From Amycolatopsis sp. NBC_00345 (GTDB lineage Bacteria; Actinomycetota; Actinomycetes; Mycobacteriales; Pseudonocardiaceae), in NCBI RefSeq assembly GCF_036116635.1, contig NZ_CP107995.1, forward strand, positions 6,076,001 to 6,140,000: a DNA stretch of 64,000 nt, in the 5' to 3' direction. The notes under the pieces were generated by a model. That model was not told the origin of the DNA. It searched no databases and saw only the letters and a program-made list of their open reading frames with translations. Position numbers and translations under genes: made by a program. Positions 41,192 to 49,749 of this stretch are shown one piece after another (position 1 is the first letter of the stretch; the number at the start of each line of letters is the position of its first letter).

Positions 41192-42685
41192 ATGGGCCTG
41201 GGCAGGAAACTGGCGCTCGTCGCCACGGCCGCGACGGCGGTGGCAGCGATGCTCTCCGCCGGGCCGGCCGGCGCCGCACCGAGCGGTGGCGTCGCGTGGA
41301 AACCTTGTGCCACAAGCAAAGGCGTCGACTGCGGCACCGTGACCGTGCCGATCGACTGGGACCACCCGGACCACGGCACGATCCAGCTCGCGCTCGCGCG
41401 CCGCAAGGCGACCGACCCGTCGGCGCGGATCGGCTCGATCCTGATGGACCCGGGCGGCCCGGGCGGGCCCGGCGCGGGCGAGGTGCAGGACGGCTGGTCG
41501 CTGTCGCCGGAGATCACCCGCCGGTTCGACACCGTCGGCTTCGACCCGCGCGGCGTCGGGCAGAGCAACCCGGTGCGCTGCGGCCTCACCGAGGTGACCG
41601 CCCCCGACCCGCAGCTGCCGAAGAACGCGAGCGAGTACGCGCAGCTCACAGCCTACAACCGCGCGCTGGGTGCGAGCTGCGCCAAGAACACCGGGCCGCT
41701 CGCCGGGTTCGTCGACACCAAGAGCGTCGTGCACGACATGGACGCCATCCGCGCCGCACTCGGCGAGGACAAGCTGACGTACTACGGCGTCTCCTACGGT
41801 TCGCTGATGGGCCAGCAGTACGCCGAGACGTACCCGGACCGGGTGCGCGCGCTCGTGCTGGACAGCAACATGGACCACTCACTGCGGACCACGTGGGAGT
41901 TCCTGAGCAGCGAGACCGTGTCGTCGCAGGAGCTGTTCGAGCAGTTCGCCGCCTGGTGCGCGCGGACCGCGACCTGCGCGTTGCACGGCCAGGACGTGCA
42001 CGCCCTGATGGCGAAGCTGTACTCCCGCGCGGAAAGCGGCGACCTCGGCACGCCGGACGACCGGCTCGGCCCGGTGGCGCTGGTCAACCTGGTCGGCCAG
42101 AACTTCTACGGCCCCACCTGGGACCAGCTCGCCACCACGATGGTGAACCTGCGCGACGGCAAGCCCGCCCAGCCGTCGGCGTTCGGCGACATCACCGTGC
42201 CGTCGGCGTTCGGCAGCGTCTTCTGCTCCGACTGGAAGCTGCCCGTCAGCGGCTACGGCGAGCTGGAGACCTACCGCCGCGCGCTCGCCGCGATGGCGCC
42301 GGACATGCGGTTCTCGCCGCTGGGCTGGACCTCGACCGCCAGCTGCATCGACTGGCCCGGCAAGGTGCGCAACCCGCAGCACCGGCTGTCGGTGCACGGC
42401 GCGCCGCCGCTGCTCATGCTGAACAGCCGGTACGACCCGGCCACGCCGTACCCGTGGGCGCAGCGCGCGGCCCAGCAGAGCGGCGCCACCCTGCTGACCT
42501 ACGACGGCTGGGGCCACGGCGCGTACTTCAAGAACAGCGACTGCGTCATCAAGGCGACGGACGCCTACCTGATCTCCGGCACCGTGCCGCCGAAGGGGAC
42601 GCACTGCGCCGCCGTGGAGCCGAAGGCCAAACAGTCCAGGATGGACGGTCCGATTCTGCCGCCCATCAAGCTCTTCGGACGCTAG
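41192..42685 (+). CDS. Secreted alpha/beta hydrolase (SlpD/tripeptidyl aminopeptidase type)
   Basis: 497 residues from ATG at 41192. Signal peptide MGLGRKLALVATAATAVAAML... PAGAAP. The mature start VAWKPCATSKGVDCGTVTVPIDWDHP and the oxyanion loop MDPGGPGGPG mark the mycobacterial/streptomycete SlpD-Tap group. The nucleophile is in YYGVSYGSLMGQQYA. The TAP-like C-terminal domain holds LMLNSRYDPATPYPWA (Asp) and YDGWGHGAY (His). Six or more cysteines suggest disulphides. It releases short peptides from the N-terminus of proteins, or hydrolyses esters. A bidirectional terminator follows. Confidence 0.9.
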   Translation: MGLGRKLALVATAATAVAAMLSAGPAGAAPSGGVAWKPCATSKGVDCGTVTVPIDWDHPDHGTIQLALARRKATDPSARIGSILMDPGGPGGPGAGEVQDGWSLSPEITRRFDTVGFDPRGVGQSNPVRCGLTEVTAPDPQLPKNASEYAQLTAYNRALGASCAKNTGPLAGFVDTKSVVHDMDAIRAALGEDKLTYYGVSYGSLMGQQYAETYPDRVRALVLDSNMDHSLRTTWEFLSSETVSSQELFEQFAAWCARTATCALHGQDVHALMAKLYSRAESGDLGTPDDRLGPVALVNLVGQNFYGPTWDQLATTMVNLRDGKPAQPSAFGDITVPSAFGSVFCSDWKLPVSGYGELETYRRALAAMAPDMRFSPLGWTSTASCIDWPGKVRNPQHRLSVHGAPPLLMLNSRYDPATPYPWAQRAAQQSGATLLTYDGWGHGAYFKNSDCVIKATDAYLISGTVPPKGTHCAAVEPKAKQSRMDGPILPPIKLFGR

Positions 42686-42692
42686 CCGACAG

Positions 42693-42731
42693 CACGGCCC
42701 TCCTCGCTTGGTACTCGCGAGGAGGGCCGTG
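42693..42731. terminator. Bidirectional hairpin terminator
   Basis: Perfect 15-bp arms CACGGCCCTCCTCGC (42693-42707) and GCGAGGAGGGCCGTG (42717-42731) with a nine-base loop, between the convergent hydrolase and YbjN-like genes. Confidence 0.88.
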
Positions 42732-42745
42732 TCATGCGGGACGGA

Positions 42746-43153
42746 TCAGTAGTCGTCGCGCCCGGTGAACTGCTGCTCCAGCAACTCGGCCGACCCGGCG
42801 ACCAGTTCCAGCGGGTCGATGAACTCGTTGATGTCCAGGTTGATCAACGGCAGCGAATGCCGCAGCACCACGTGCTCGCCCATCACCACCACCCCGCCGA
42901 CGACCAGCGTGTTGCCGACTTCGGTGAGCACGGAGAGCAGGTCGACCTCGTCCACGCGCGCGAACGGGGTCGCGATCTGCACCCAGTCCTCCCGCTGATC
43001 GAAGACCTCCCGCGCGATCACCATGACCTGCGCGCGCCCCTCCGTCTCCGCGTCGTCGCCGAACGACATCCGGATCCGGATCTCGTCCGGATCGTCCAGG
43101 ATCACCCGGTACTCGTGCCTGATGTACCCGACCAGATCGGCCCAGTCCGCCAC
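42746..43153 (-). CDS. YbjN-like (T3SS chaperone-fold) protein
   Basis: 135 residues. Alpha/beta protein with the YbjN pattern: LVGYIRHEYRVILDDPDEIRIRMSF, QVMVIAREVFDQREDWVQIATPF, VGGVVVMGEHVVLRHSLPLINLDINEFIDPL. It ends in an acidic TGRDDY. YbjN domains share the fold of type III secretion chaperones and bind peptides, but actinobacteria lack that system, so the role is unknown. No cysteine or catalytic residues. A GGGAGGAAA sequence upstream supports the ATG. Confidence 0.78.
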   Translation of the reverse strand: MADWADLVGYIRHEYRVILDDPDEIRIRMSFGDDAETEGRAQVMVIAREVFDQREDWVQIATPFARVDEVDLLSVLTEVGNTLVVGGVVVMGEHVVLRHSLPLINLDINEFIDPLELVAGSAELLEQQFTGRDDY

Positions 43154-43452
43154 GCGTTTCCTCCCGTTTCGCTTCGTGAACGGTCAGGGTAGTGAAGATC
43201 GGGCAGCGGAGGGCCGGAAGCGCCGGGTATGTCCGGTCAAGCGCCGAATCGGGCGACACAATGCCGCAGCAACAGGACCCCGCCCACGAGGCGGCCAGGG
43301 TGGAAGTGCACCGTGACGTCGAAATCGCCGAGTAGCGGGACCGTGGCTCAGCGATGCGACGTGCGACAGGGCCCGCCGCCAAGGTTCGGCGTCCACCTCG
43401 GCTGGAACAGCACGGGCGGCGCGCCGAAGCCCCTCTGGCGCGCCGCCCTGGC
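43154..43452. other. Gap with no supported gene
   Basis: About 300 bases between the YbjN-like start and the aminotransferase stop, both on the minus strand. Short open frames on both strands lack start sites and have Arg/Pro-rich composition. A C/G-rich tract with AAGCGCCG-type near-repeats (43210-43260) is the only texture. A promoter for the YbjN-like gene should lie at the left end. Confidence 0.5.
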
Positions 43453-44853
43453 TCAGAGCAGTTTCCAAGCCCCCGTCAGCGTCTCCCGCAGAATCTGCTC
43501 CATCTCGTCGAACTCCCGCTGCCCGCAGATCAACGGCGGCGAAAGCTGTACCACCGGCTCCGCCCGGTCATCCGCCCGGCAGTACAAGCCGGCCTCGAAC
43601 AGCGCGTCCGACAGATATCCCCGCAGCACCCGCTCCGACTCGTCCGCGGTGAAGGTCTCCTTGGTCACCTTGTCCTTCACCAGCTCGATCCCGTAGAAGA
43701 ACCCCGCTCCCCGGACGTCACCCACGATCGGCAAGTCCAGCAGACGGTCCAAGGTCCCGCGGAACGCCGTTTCCTGCGCCAGCACATGCCCGTACAGGTC
43801 CTCGCGCTCCATCAGATCCAGGTTCGCGAGCGCGACGGCACACGAAACCGGATGGCCGCCATAGGTGGAGCCGTGCATGAACGTCGTGGAACCGTGGGTG
43901 AAGGGCTCCATCAAACGGTCGCTGGCCAGCACCGCGCCCAGCGGCGCGTAACCCGACGTCAGGCCCTTCGCCGTGGTGATGATGTCCGGCTGGTACCCGT
44001 ACCGCTTCGCCGCGAAGTCGTGGCCGAGGCGGCCGAAGGCGCAGATCACCTCGTCGGAAACCAGGAGCACGTCGTGACGGTCGCAGATCTCGCGGACGCG
44101 CTCGAAATAGCCCGGCGGCGGCACAAAGCAGCCGCCCGTGTTCTGCACCGGCTCCAGGAAAACCGCCGCGACGGTGTCGGCGCCCTCGAACTCGATGGCC
44201 TGCTCGATCTGGTCCGCGGCCCACCGGCCGTACGCCTGGTAGTCGTCCGCGTGTTCGGGCGCGCGGTAGAAGTTCGTGTTCGGCACGCGCATCGTGCTCG
44301 GCACCAGCGGCTCGAAGTCCGCCTTCGCGCCCGGGATGCCGGTGATGGACAACGCGCCCTGCGAAGTGCCGTGATACGCCAGCGCGCGGCTGATCACCTT
44401 GTGCTTGGTGGGCTTGCCGACGAGCTTGAAGTACTGCTTCGCGAGCTTCCACGCCGTCTCGACGGACTCCCCGCCGCTCACGGTGAAGAACACGCGGTTC
44501 AGGTCGCCGGGCGAAGCGGCGGTCAGGCGTTCGGCCAGCTGGATCGCCGACGGGTGCGCGTGGCCCCACAGCGGGAAATACGCGAGTTGCTTCGTCTGCC
44601 GCGCGGCGGCCTCGGCCAGCTCCTCACGACCGTGCCCGACCTGAACGGCGAACAGGCCGGCCAGCCCGTCGAGGTAGCGCTTGCCGCGCGCGTCCCAGAT
44701 GTACGCGCCTTCGCCGCGCACGATCACCGGTACCTCGGAGGACTCGAAGCTGGAGTGGCGCGTGAAGTGCAGCCAGAGGTTGTCGCGGGCGGCGCGGGCC
44801 AAGCCGGCCGCGTCGGCGGCGGAGACTTCGGCGGATTCGGCGGTGGTGCTCAT
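43453..44853 (-). CDS. Class III aminotransferase (putrescine/amine type)
   Basis: 466 residues. Fold-type I class III transaminase: SGGESVETAWKLAKQYF, AYHGTSQGALSITG, VFLEPVQNTGG, SDEVICAFGRLG, and the PLP lysine in TTAKGLTSGYAPLGAV. The N-terminal LWLHFTRHSSFESSEVPVIVRGEG matches actinobacterial enzymes annotated as aspartate aminotransferase family, which act on omega-amines or beta-alanine. Next to an Lrp regulator, an APC permease and an aminobutyraldehyde dehydrogenase, the likely reaction is putrescine to 4-aminobutyraldehyde. Possible Lrp sites lie 120-170 bases upstream. Confidence 0.88.
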   Translation of the reverse strand: MSTTAESAEVSAADAAGLARAARDNLWLHFTRHSSFESSEVPVIVRGEGAYIWDARGKRYLDGLAGLFAVQVGHGREELAEAAARQTKQLAYFPLWGHAHPSAIQLAERLTAASPGDLNRVFFTVSGGESVETAWKLAKQYFKLVGKPTKHKVISRALAYHGTSQGALSITGIPGAKADFEPLVPSTMRVPNTNFYRAPEHADDYQAYGRWAADQIEQAIEFEGADTVAAVFLEPVQNTGGCFVPPPGYFERVREICDRHDVLLVSDEVICAFGRLGHDFAAKRYGYQPDIITTAKGLTSGYAPLGAVLASDRLMEPFTHGSTTFMHGSTYGGHPVSCAVALANLDLMEREDLYGHVLAQETAFRGTLDRLLDLPIVGDVRGAGFFYGIELVKDKVTKETFTADESERVLRGYLSDALFEAGLYCRADDRAEPVVQLSPPLICGQREFDEMEQILRETLTGAWKLL

Positions 44854-44972
44854 GGCTCCCTCGAAACGGCCTCGGGGCTGCCGGCACGCGGGGCGCGCGC
44901 CGGCCTGACCCCTCGGTTATCGCACGAGCGAACCGCCTGTCGCAAGTGGATCGGTTGAAACAAGATATTCAC

Positions 44973-45022
44973 ACGACTGATTCAAGGTCATTCTGGGAGA
45001 TCAACCTTCGGATTTAGTCGTC
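44973..45022. promoter_or_regulatory. Putative Lrp boxes upstream of the aminotransferase
   Basis: CGGATTTAGTCGTC (45009-45022) recurs exactly at 45617-45630 before the permease gene. An inverted, diverged copy ACGACTGATTC lies at 44973-44983. The paired arrangement suits a dimeric Lrp protein such as the one encoded between the two sites. Confidence 0.55.
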
Positions 45023-45026
45023 ACCC

Positions 45027-45515
45027 TCAGCGCACACCCCACTGGTACGACTGTTTCCGCAGCTTGAGGTATACGAGCACCTCCGCGTTGCGCACGCCGG
45101 GCAGCGCGCGGATGCGGTTGGACGTCAGGTCGAGCAGCGCTTCGTCGTCGGCGCAGACCGCCTCGCACAGCACGTCGAAGCGGCCGGCGCAGAGCACCAC
45201 GTAGTCGATCTCGTTCATCTCGGCGAGCGCGTCGGCGACCGGCTCGAGCGGACCGTCCACATTGATCGCCACCATCGCCTGCCGGAACAGCCCGACCTGC
45301 AAGGGATCCGACACCGCGACGATCTGGATGACCCCGGAGTCCGAGAGCCGCTGCACCCGCTGGCGGACTGCGGCCTCGGACAGCCCGACCGCCTTGCCGA
45401 TCGTGGCGTACGCCCGCCGCCCGTCCTCCTGCAGCTGCGCGATGATCTGCTTGGAGATGTCGTCGATCACCGGCGGCGCCGGTCGGCTCGGGTTCGGTTC
45501 CTGGCTGCTCACCAC
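45027..45515 (-). CDS. Lrp/AsnC family regulator
   Basis: 162 residues from GTG at 45515, eight bases after GAAGGGG; a few more codons are open upstream. Helix-turn-helix QEDGRRAYATIGKAVGLSEAAVRQRVQRLSDSGVIQIVAV. The RAM domain (VGLFRQAMVAINVDGPLEPVADAL... VLCAGRFDVLCEAVCADDEALLDL) binds an amino acid or amine. It lies between the aminotransferase and the permease. The same 14-base motif on both sides of the gene suggests it controls both directions. The position matches the conserved actinomycete order aminotransferase - Lrp - dehydrogenase/permease. Confidence 0.92.
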   Translation of the reverse strand: MVSSQEPNPSRPAPPVIDDISKQIIAQLQEDGRRAYATIGKAVGLSEAAVRQRVQRLSDSGVIQIVAVSDPLQVGLFRQAMVAINVDGPLEPVADALAEMNEIDYVVLCAGRFDVLCEAVCADDEALLDLTSNRIRALPGVRNAEVLVYLKLRKQSYQWGVR

Positions 45516-45616
45516 GGGATCATCCCCTTCCCGGGCGAGCGCGGGCAAACCGGCGGCCACCGCGTCACCCGGCCCCGAATCGTCACTGAAAGCAACTGCG
45601 CTACCAGCGCCGACGA

Positions 45617-45645
45617 CGGATTTAGTCGTCTTTGTGGCGTTGACA
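45617..45645 (+). promoter_or_regulatory. Lrp box and TTGACA upstream of the permease
   Basis: CGGATTTAGTCGTC (45617-45630) with a GACGAC half just before it makes GACGAC-N7-GTCGTC. TTGACA follows at 45640-45645. The -10 at 17-18 bp is weak (TTCCAT), consistent with a promoter that needs an activator. CACTG-AAT-CAGTG lies in the spacer (45648-45660). Confidence 0.5.
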
Positions 45646-45708
45646 ACACTGAATCAGTGCTGTTCCATCCGTCGAAAGATTTCGCCGCTGACGGAGGGAC
45701 ACCTCCCC

Positions 45709-47100
45709 ATGCCCCCTAACCCGGCCCCCACCGAACCCAGTCTGTCCGGCGCCGCCGAAGCCACCGCGCCACCGGCCCGCCGCGGCCTCACCCGCTCGAT
45801 CGGCGTCGGCGGGGGCACCCTGCTGACGCTCAGCTGCGTGACCCCCGCGTCCTCCCTGTTCGTCCTCGTGCCCCCGCTCTTCGCCCAGCTCGGCACCGGC
45901 ACCGCGCTGGCCATCGCGCTCGCGGTCCTGCTGTGCGTCGGCATCGCCTTCTGCTACTCGGAACTCGGCACGCTCGTGCCGAGCGCCGGCGGCGAGTACG
46001 CCATGGTGACGACGGTGCTCAACCGGTTCGCCGGCTGGATCACCTTCGTGCTGTCGTTCATCGTGATCCTGGTGGTGCCGCCGATCATCGCGATCGGCGT
46101 GGCCGGCTACGTCAGCTCGATCGTGCAAGTCAGCCCGTCGGTGGCGGGCGCGGTCGTCATGCTCGCCTCCACCGTGATGGGCCTGCTGAACCTGCGCTCC
46201 AACGCCTGGCTCACCGGAGTCTTCCTGGCGATCGAGGTCGTCGCGATCGTCGTCGTCTCCGTGCTGGGCTTCGGCCACGTCAGCCGCTCGGCCGCAGTGC
46301 TGGTGAAGCCGAGCTTCGACGGCGTCAACGGCATCGGGCTGGTGGCGGTGATCGCCGGGCTCGCCGTGGCGCTGTTCGTGGTCCAGGGCTTCTCCACCGC
46401 CGTCTACCTCGCCGAGGAGATGCGCGAGCCGCACAAAACGGTGTCCCGCACGGTGTTCTGGACGCTCGGCATCAGCGCGCTGGTGATCCTCGTACCGGTC
46501 GTCGCGATCACGCTGGGCTTGCCCGACCTCGGCTCGCTCGGCGCGGTGGACATCACTGCGCTCGTGGTGGGCTGGAGCAATTCGACGTTCGGCACGATCA
46601 TCAGCCTGTGCATCGCGGCGGCGATCGTGAACGCCGTGATCGTGATGGTCATCCAGAACTCGCGGGTGCTGTTCGCCTCCGGTCGCGACCAGGCCTGGCC
46701 TGAACCGGTCAACCGCGCGCTGAGCGTGGTGAGCGAACGGTTCGGCTCACCGTGGGTGGCGACGCTCGTGGTCGGCCTGTCCGAGGCGGTACTGTGCTTC
46801 GTCCCGGTGGAGACGCTCAGCGGGGTGACCGGAGTGGCCGTCGTCGCGCTGTACCTCGCGGTCGCGGCGACCGTGCTGGGCGCGCGCCGCGCGACGCACC
46901 GGAAGCCGCGGGTCTGGCGGATGCCCGGCTGGCCGGTGGTGCCGGTCGTCGTGGTGCTGGCGCTGGCGTACGTGCTCGTCGAGCAGAGCGCGCTCGACCT
47001 CGGCATCACGGCGGCAGTCCTCGTCGTGTCCGGCCTCTACTGGTTCGGCTACCTCCGCCGGCGCGCCGACCGCTGGCTCATCACCGTGCCGGGCATCTGA
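45709..47100 (+). CDS. APC family amino acid/polyamine permease
   Basis: 463 residues from ATG at 45709; GGAGG lies 12 bases upstream. Twelve likely helices in the APC fold. The first broken helix has SIGVGGGTLLTLSCVTPASSLFVLVPP, and another conserved segment is YSELGTLVPSAGGEYAMV. GFSTAVYLAEEMREPHKTVSRTV lies in the helix 6-7 region, as in polyamine and amino acid:proton symporters. It starts a two-gene unit with the aldehyde dehydrogenase, 21 bases away. Putrescine or a related amine is the inferred cargo. Confidence 0.9.
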   Translation: MPPNPAPTEPSLSGAAEATAPPARRGLTRSIGVGGGTLLTLSCVTPASSLFVLVPPLFAQLGTGTALAIALAVLLCVGIAFCYSELGTLVPSAGGEYAMVTTVLNRFAGWITFVLSFIVILVVPPIIAIGVAGYVSSIVQVSPSVAGAVVMLASTVMGLLNLRSNAWLTGVFLAIEVVAIVVVSVLGFGHVSRSAAVLVKPSFDGVNGIGLVAVIAGLAVALFVVQGFSTAVYLAEEMREPHKTVSRTVFWTLGISALVILVPVVAITLGLPDLGSLGAVDITALVVGWSNSTFGTIISLCIAAAIVNAVIVMVIQNSRVLFASGRDQAWPEPVNRALSVVSERFGSPWVATLVVGLSEAVLCFVPVETLSGVTGVAVVALYLAVAATVLGARRATHRKPRVWRMPGWPVVPVVVVLALAYVLVEQSALDLGITAAVLVVSGLYWFGYLRRRADRWLITVPGI

Positions 47101-47121
47101 ATCCCCAACAGGAAGGAATCC

Positions 47122-48555
47122 ATGAACGACAAGCAGGTCTTCCGGAACTTCGTCGCGGGCGAGTACCGCGACGCGACGGACGGGCGCACACTCGACCTCA
47201 TCGACCCGGTGACCGGGACGGTGTACGCGACCTCATCGCTGTCGAGCGAAGCGGACGTCGCCGCCGCCATCGAGGTCGCGGCCGAAGCGTTTGAGACCTG
47301 GCGCGACACCACACCAGCCGAGCGGCAGCTCGCGTTGCTGCGGATCGCCGACGCGATGGAGTCGCGGGCCGAGGAGTTCGTCGCGGTCGAGTCCGCGAAC
47401 ACCGGCAAACCGCTCGCCGTGACCCGCACGGAGGAGCTGCCCATGGGCGTCGACCACGTGCGGTTCTTCGCCGGCGCGGCGCGGGTGCTCGAAGGCCGCG
47501 CGGCCGGGGAGTACATGGAGGGGTTCACGTCGTTCATCCGCCGTGAGCCGGTGGGTGTCTGCGCTCAGGTGACGCCGTGGAATTACCCGCTGTTGATGGC
47601 GATCTGGAAGATCGCGCCCGCGTTGGCGGCGGGAAACACGATCGTGCTCAAACCGTCCGACACCACACCCGCGTCGACACTGCTGCTCGCCGAGGTGTGC
47701 GCGGAGTTCCTGCCGCCCGGCGTGTTCAACGTCGTCTGCGGCGACCGCGACACCGGGCGAGCGCTGGTGTCGCACCCGCGGCCGGACATGGTGGCGATCA
47801 CCGGCTCGGTGCGCGCGGGCATGGAGGTGGCGGGCGCGGCGGCGGCCGACGTCAAGCGCGTGCACCTGGAGCTGGGCGGCAAGGCGCCGGTGGTGGTGTT
47901 CGCGGACGCCGACCTCGCCGTGGCCGCGGAGGCCATCGCGGCGGCGGGCTACTTCAACGCCGGCCAGGACTGCACGGCCGCGACCCGGGTGCTCGTCCAC
48001 GCGGACGTGCACGACGAGTTCGTTGCGGCACTCGCCGCCCAGGCCGCCGCGACGAAAACCGGCCTGCCGGACGACCCCGGCTCGGCGTACGGACCGCTCA
48101 ACAACGCGGGGCAGCTCGCCCGGGTGGCGGGTTTCATCAACCGGCTGCCGGAGCACGCCGTCGTCGCCCACGGCGGGGAGCAGCTCGGCGACCGCGGCTT
48201 CTTCTACGCCCCCACGGTGGTCGCCGGTCTCCGCCCGGATGACGAGATCGTCCGCGACGAGGTGTTCGGCCCCGTCATCACCGTGCAGCCGTTCACGACT
48301 GAGGACGAAGCCGTGCAGCTGGCCAACGCCACCGACTACGGTCTGGCGTCTTCGGTCTGGACCCGCGACCACGCCCGCGCGATGCGCCTGACCCGCCGGC
48401 TGGACTTCGGCTGCGTGTGGGTGAACGCGCACATCCCGATCGTCTCGGAGATGCCGCACGGCGGGTTCAAGAAGTCCGGCTACGGCAAGGACCTCGGGAT
48501 GTACGGCTTCGAGGACTACACGCGGGTGAAGCACGTGATGACGGCGCTGGGCTGA
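47122..48555 (+). CDS. patD: 4-aminobutyraldehyde dehydrogenase (PatD-like)
   Basis: 477 residues from ATG at 47122, after AGGAAGGA. ALDH fold: TPWNYPLLMAIWKIAPALAAGNT, base Glu in HLELGGKAP, nucleophile Cys in NAGQDCTAATR. The TPWNYPLLMAIWKIAP segment and the full length match gamma-aminobutyraldehyde dehydrogenases rather than SSADH or betaine aldehyde enzymes. It converts 4-aminobutyraldehyde to GABA with NAD+. It is in an operon with the permease. Its stop is one base from the stop of the convergent SDR gene, with no room for a terminator. Confidence 0.88.
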   Translation: MNDKQVFRNFVAGEYRDATDGRTLDLIDPVTGTVYATSSLSSEADVAAAIEVAAEAFETWRDTTPAERQLALLRIADAMESRAEEFVAVESANTGKPLAVTRTEELPMGVDHVRFFAGAARVLEGRAAGEYMEGFTSFIRREPVGVCAQVTPWNYPLLMAIWKIAPALAAGNTIVLKPSDTTPASTLLLAEVCAEFLPPGVFNVVCGDRDTGRALVSHPRPDMVAITGSVRAGMEVAGAAAADVKRVHLELGGKAPVVVFADADLAVAAEAIAAAGYFNAGQDCTAATRVLVHADVHDEFVAALAAQAAATKTGLPDDPGSAYGPLNNAGQLARVAGFINRLPEHAVVAHGGEQLGDRGFFYAPTVVAGLRPDDEIVRDEVFGPVITVQPFTTEDEAVQLANATDYGLASSVWTRDHARAMRLTRRLDFGCVWVNAHIPIVSEMPHGGFKKSGYGKDLGMYGFEDYTRVKHVMTALG

Positions 48556-48556
48556 C

Positions 48557-49345
48557 TCACCAACCCGGCGCCAGGCCCAGCAGCTCGGCGGTCCGGTCCC
48601 ACAGCGCGCGTTCACGCTCGGGATCGGCCCCGCTGGGCACCTTCACCCGGCCCCGCGTGAAGTAGGCACCGGCCGGCAGATCCGGCGCAGAAGCCAGGTG
48701 CAGCAACGGTTCCGCACCCTCGTCGGCCGTCTTGAGAACCCGGCGGCCGAGCGGCGAGCGGACGGCCGACGCCAAGAAGCCGCCTTCCCGGAAGAGGTCG
48801 GTGACCACCCCGCCAGGGTGGAAGCTGACGGCCGTCACCGGGGCGCGGCGAGCCAGCTCACGGGTGAAGAGGATGTTCGCCAGCTTCGAGGTGCCGTAGC
48901 GACGAAAGGAGTTGTAGCGGACTTCGGAGGCGTCGAGGTCGAGGCGGCCGAGCCCATGCGCGTTACTGGCGGTGGAAATCACCCGGGCGCCGGTGAGCGA
49001 GCCGGCCAGCAGGCGGGTGAGCAAGTAGGGAGCGAGATAGTTGACCTGGATGGTCAGCTCGTGCCCGTCGACGGTGACGGCGCGCTCGCCGAACTGGCCC
49101 CCGGCGTTGTTGGCAAGCACGTCGATGGCCGGGTAACGCTCGCCGAGGGTGGCGGCGAGCGCGCGAACGTCGTCGAGCTTCGCGAAGTCCGCCGTGAACG
49201 GCTCACCGCCGGCCTCCCGCGCGACGGCCGCCGTCTTCTCCGGCGAACGGCCCACGACGGCGACCTCGGCGCCCAGCTCGGCGAACCGCCGGGCGGCCGC
49301 CGCGCCGATTCCCGCGCTGGCCCCGGTGATGACAACGGTCGGCAT
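48557..49345 (-). CDS. Short-chain dehydrogenase/reductase (retinol dehydrogenase-like)
   Basis: 262 residues from ATG at 49345. Cofactor loop TGASAGIGAAAARR, then NNAG in VLANNAGGQFG, catalytic Ser in ISTASNAHG and Tyr-x3-Lys in RYGTSKLAN. Length and the FHPGGVVTDLFRE segment fit the atypical RDH/WW-oxidoreductase group. NADP is likely because of the basic residues after beta-2 (GRSPEK). Substrate unknown. Genes converge tightly with patD. Confidence 0.88.
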   Translation of the reverse strand: MPTVVITGASAGIGAAAARRFAELGAEVAVVGRSPEKTAAVAREAGGEPFTADFAKLDDVRALAATLGERYPAIDVLANNAGGQFGERAVTVDGHELTIQVNYLAPYLLTRLLAGSLTGARVISTASNAHGLGRLDLDASEVRYNSFRRYGTSKLANILFTRELARRAPVTAVSFHPGGVVTDLFREGGFLASAVRSPLGRRVLKTADEGAEPLLHLASAPDLPAGAYFTRGRVKVPSGADPERERALWDRTAELLGLAPGW

Positions 49346-49393
49346 GGTTCAGTCCTCCAGACGGCAGGCGGGCCGGGTGGCCCGGCCCCGCGA

Positions 49394-49679
49394 TCAGCGC
49401 GGTGCGCTGGTCAGCCTGCCACCTATCGTGACTTCCCTGAAGGTGACTTTGGCCCGGCCCAGGGCACGCCGGACCGGCCGGCCATCGACGTGACGGGTCG
49501 ACCATCTGGCCGTCCACGCGGACGGCGGCGCCCGCACTGTCCTCGAGGCCGCGACACACCTTGCCGCCGAAACCCAGATGACGGACGCGGCTCGCGACGG
49601 CCGTCTCGGCGAGGTCGTCGAGATTCGTGATCACGCCGTCGATCGGTGTTATTTCGTTGGCACTAAAGACTTCCTGCAT
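49394..49679 (-). pseudogene. Frameshifted remnant of an unrecognised gene
   Basis: From ATG at 49679 the frame reads MQEVFSANEITPIDG... LDDLAETAVASRVRHLGFGG... GAAVRVDGQMVD, with strong G/C third positions typical of real genes. It then loses coding character near 49495. A +1 shift restores a coding-like end HVDGRPVRRALGRAKVTF... GGRLTSAPR and a stop at 49394. No family recognised. It may be a degraded small gene, or a sequence artefact. It lies upstream of the SDR gene in a 400-base gap that otherwise looks empty. Confidence 0.35.
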
Positions 49680-49719
49680 ACTTGGACGGCGCCGCGAGTC
49701 TATCCGATCGAGTGATGCA

Positions 49720-49749
49720 TCGAACGTATGTTCTAGGTACCGTGAGGAT
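49720..49749 (+). promoter_or_regulatory. LexA (SOS) box and leaderless promoter of the decayed HNH gene
   Basis: TCGAACGTATGTTCTA (49720-49735) matches the actinobacterial SOS box TCGAAC-N4-GTTCGA in all but one base. It overlaps the end of the promoter, whose -10 TACCGT lies exactly six bases before the ATG at 49750. The same arrangement precedes the intact copy at 61608. Confidence 0.75.
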
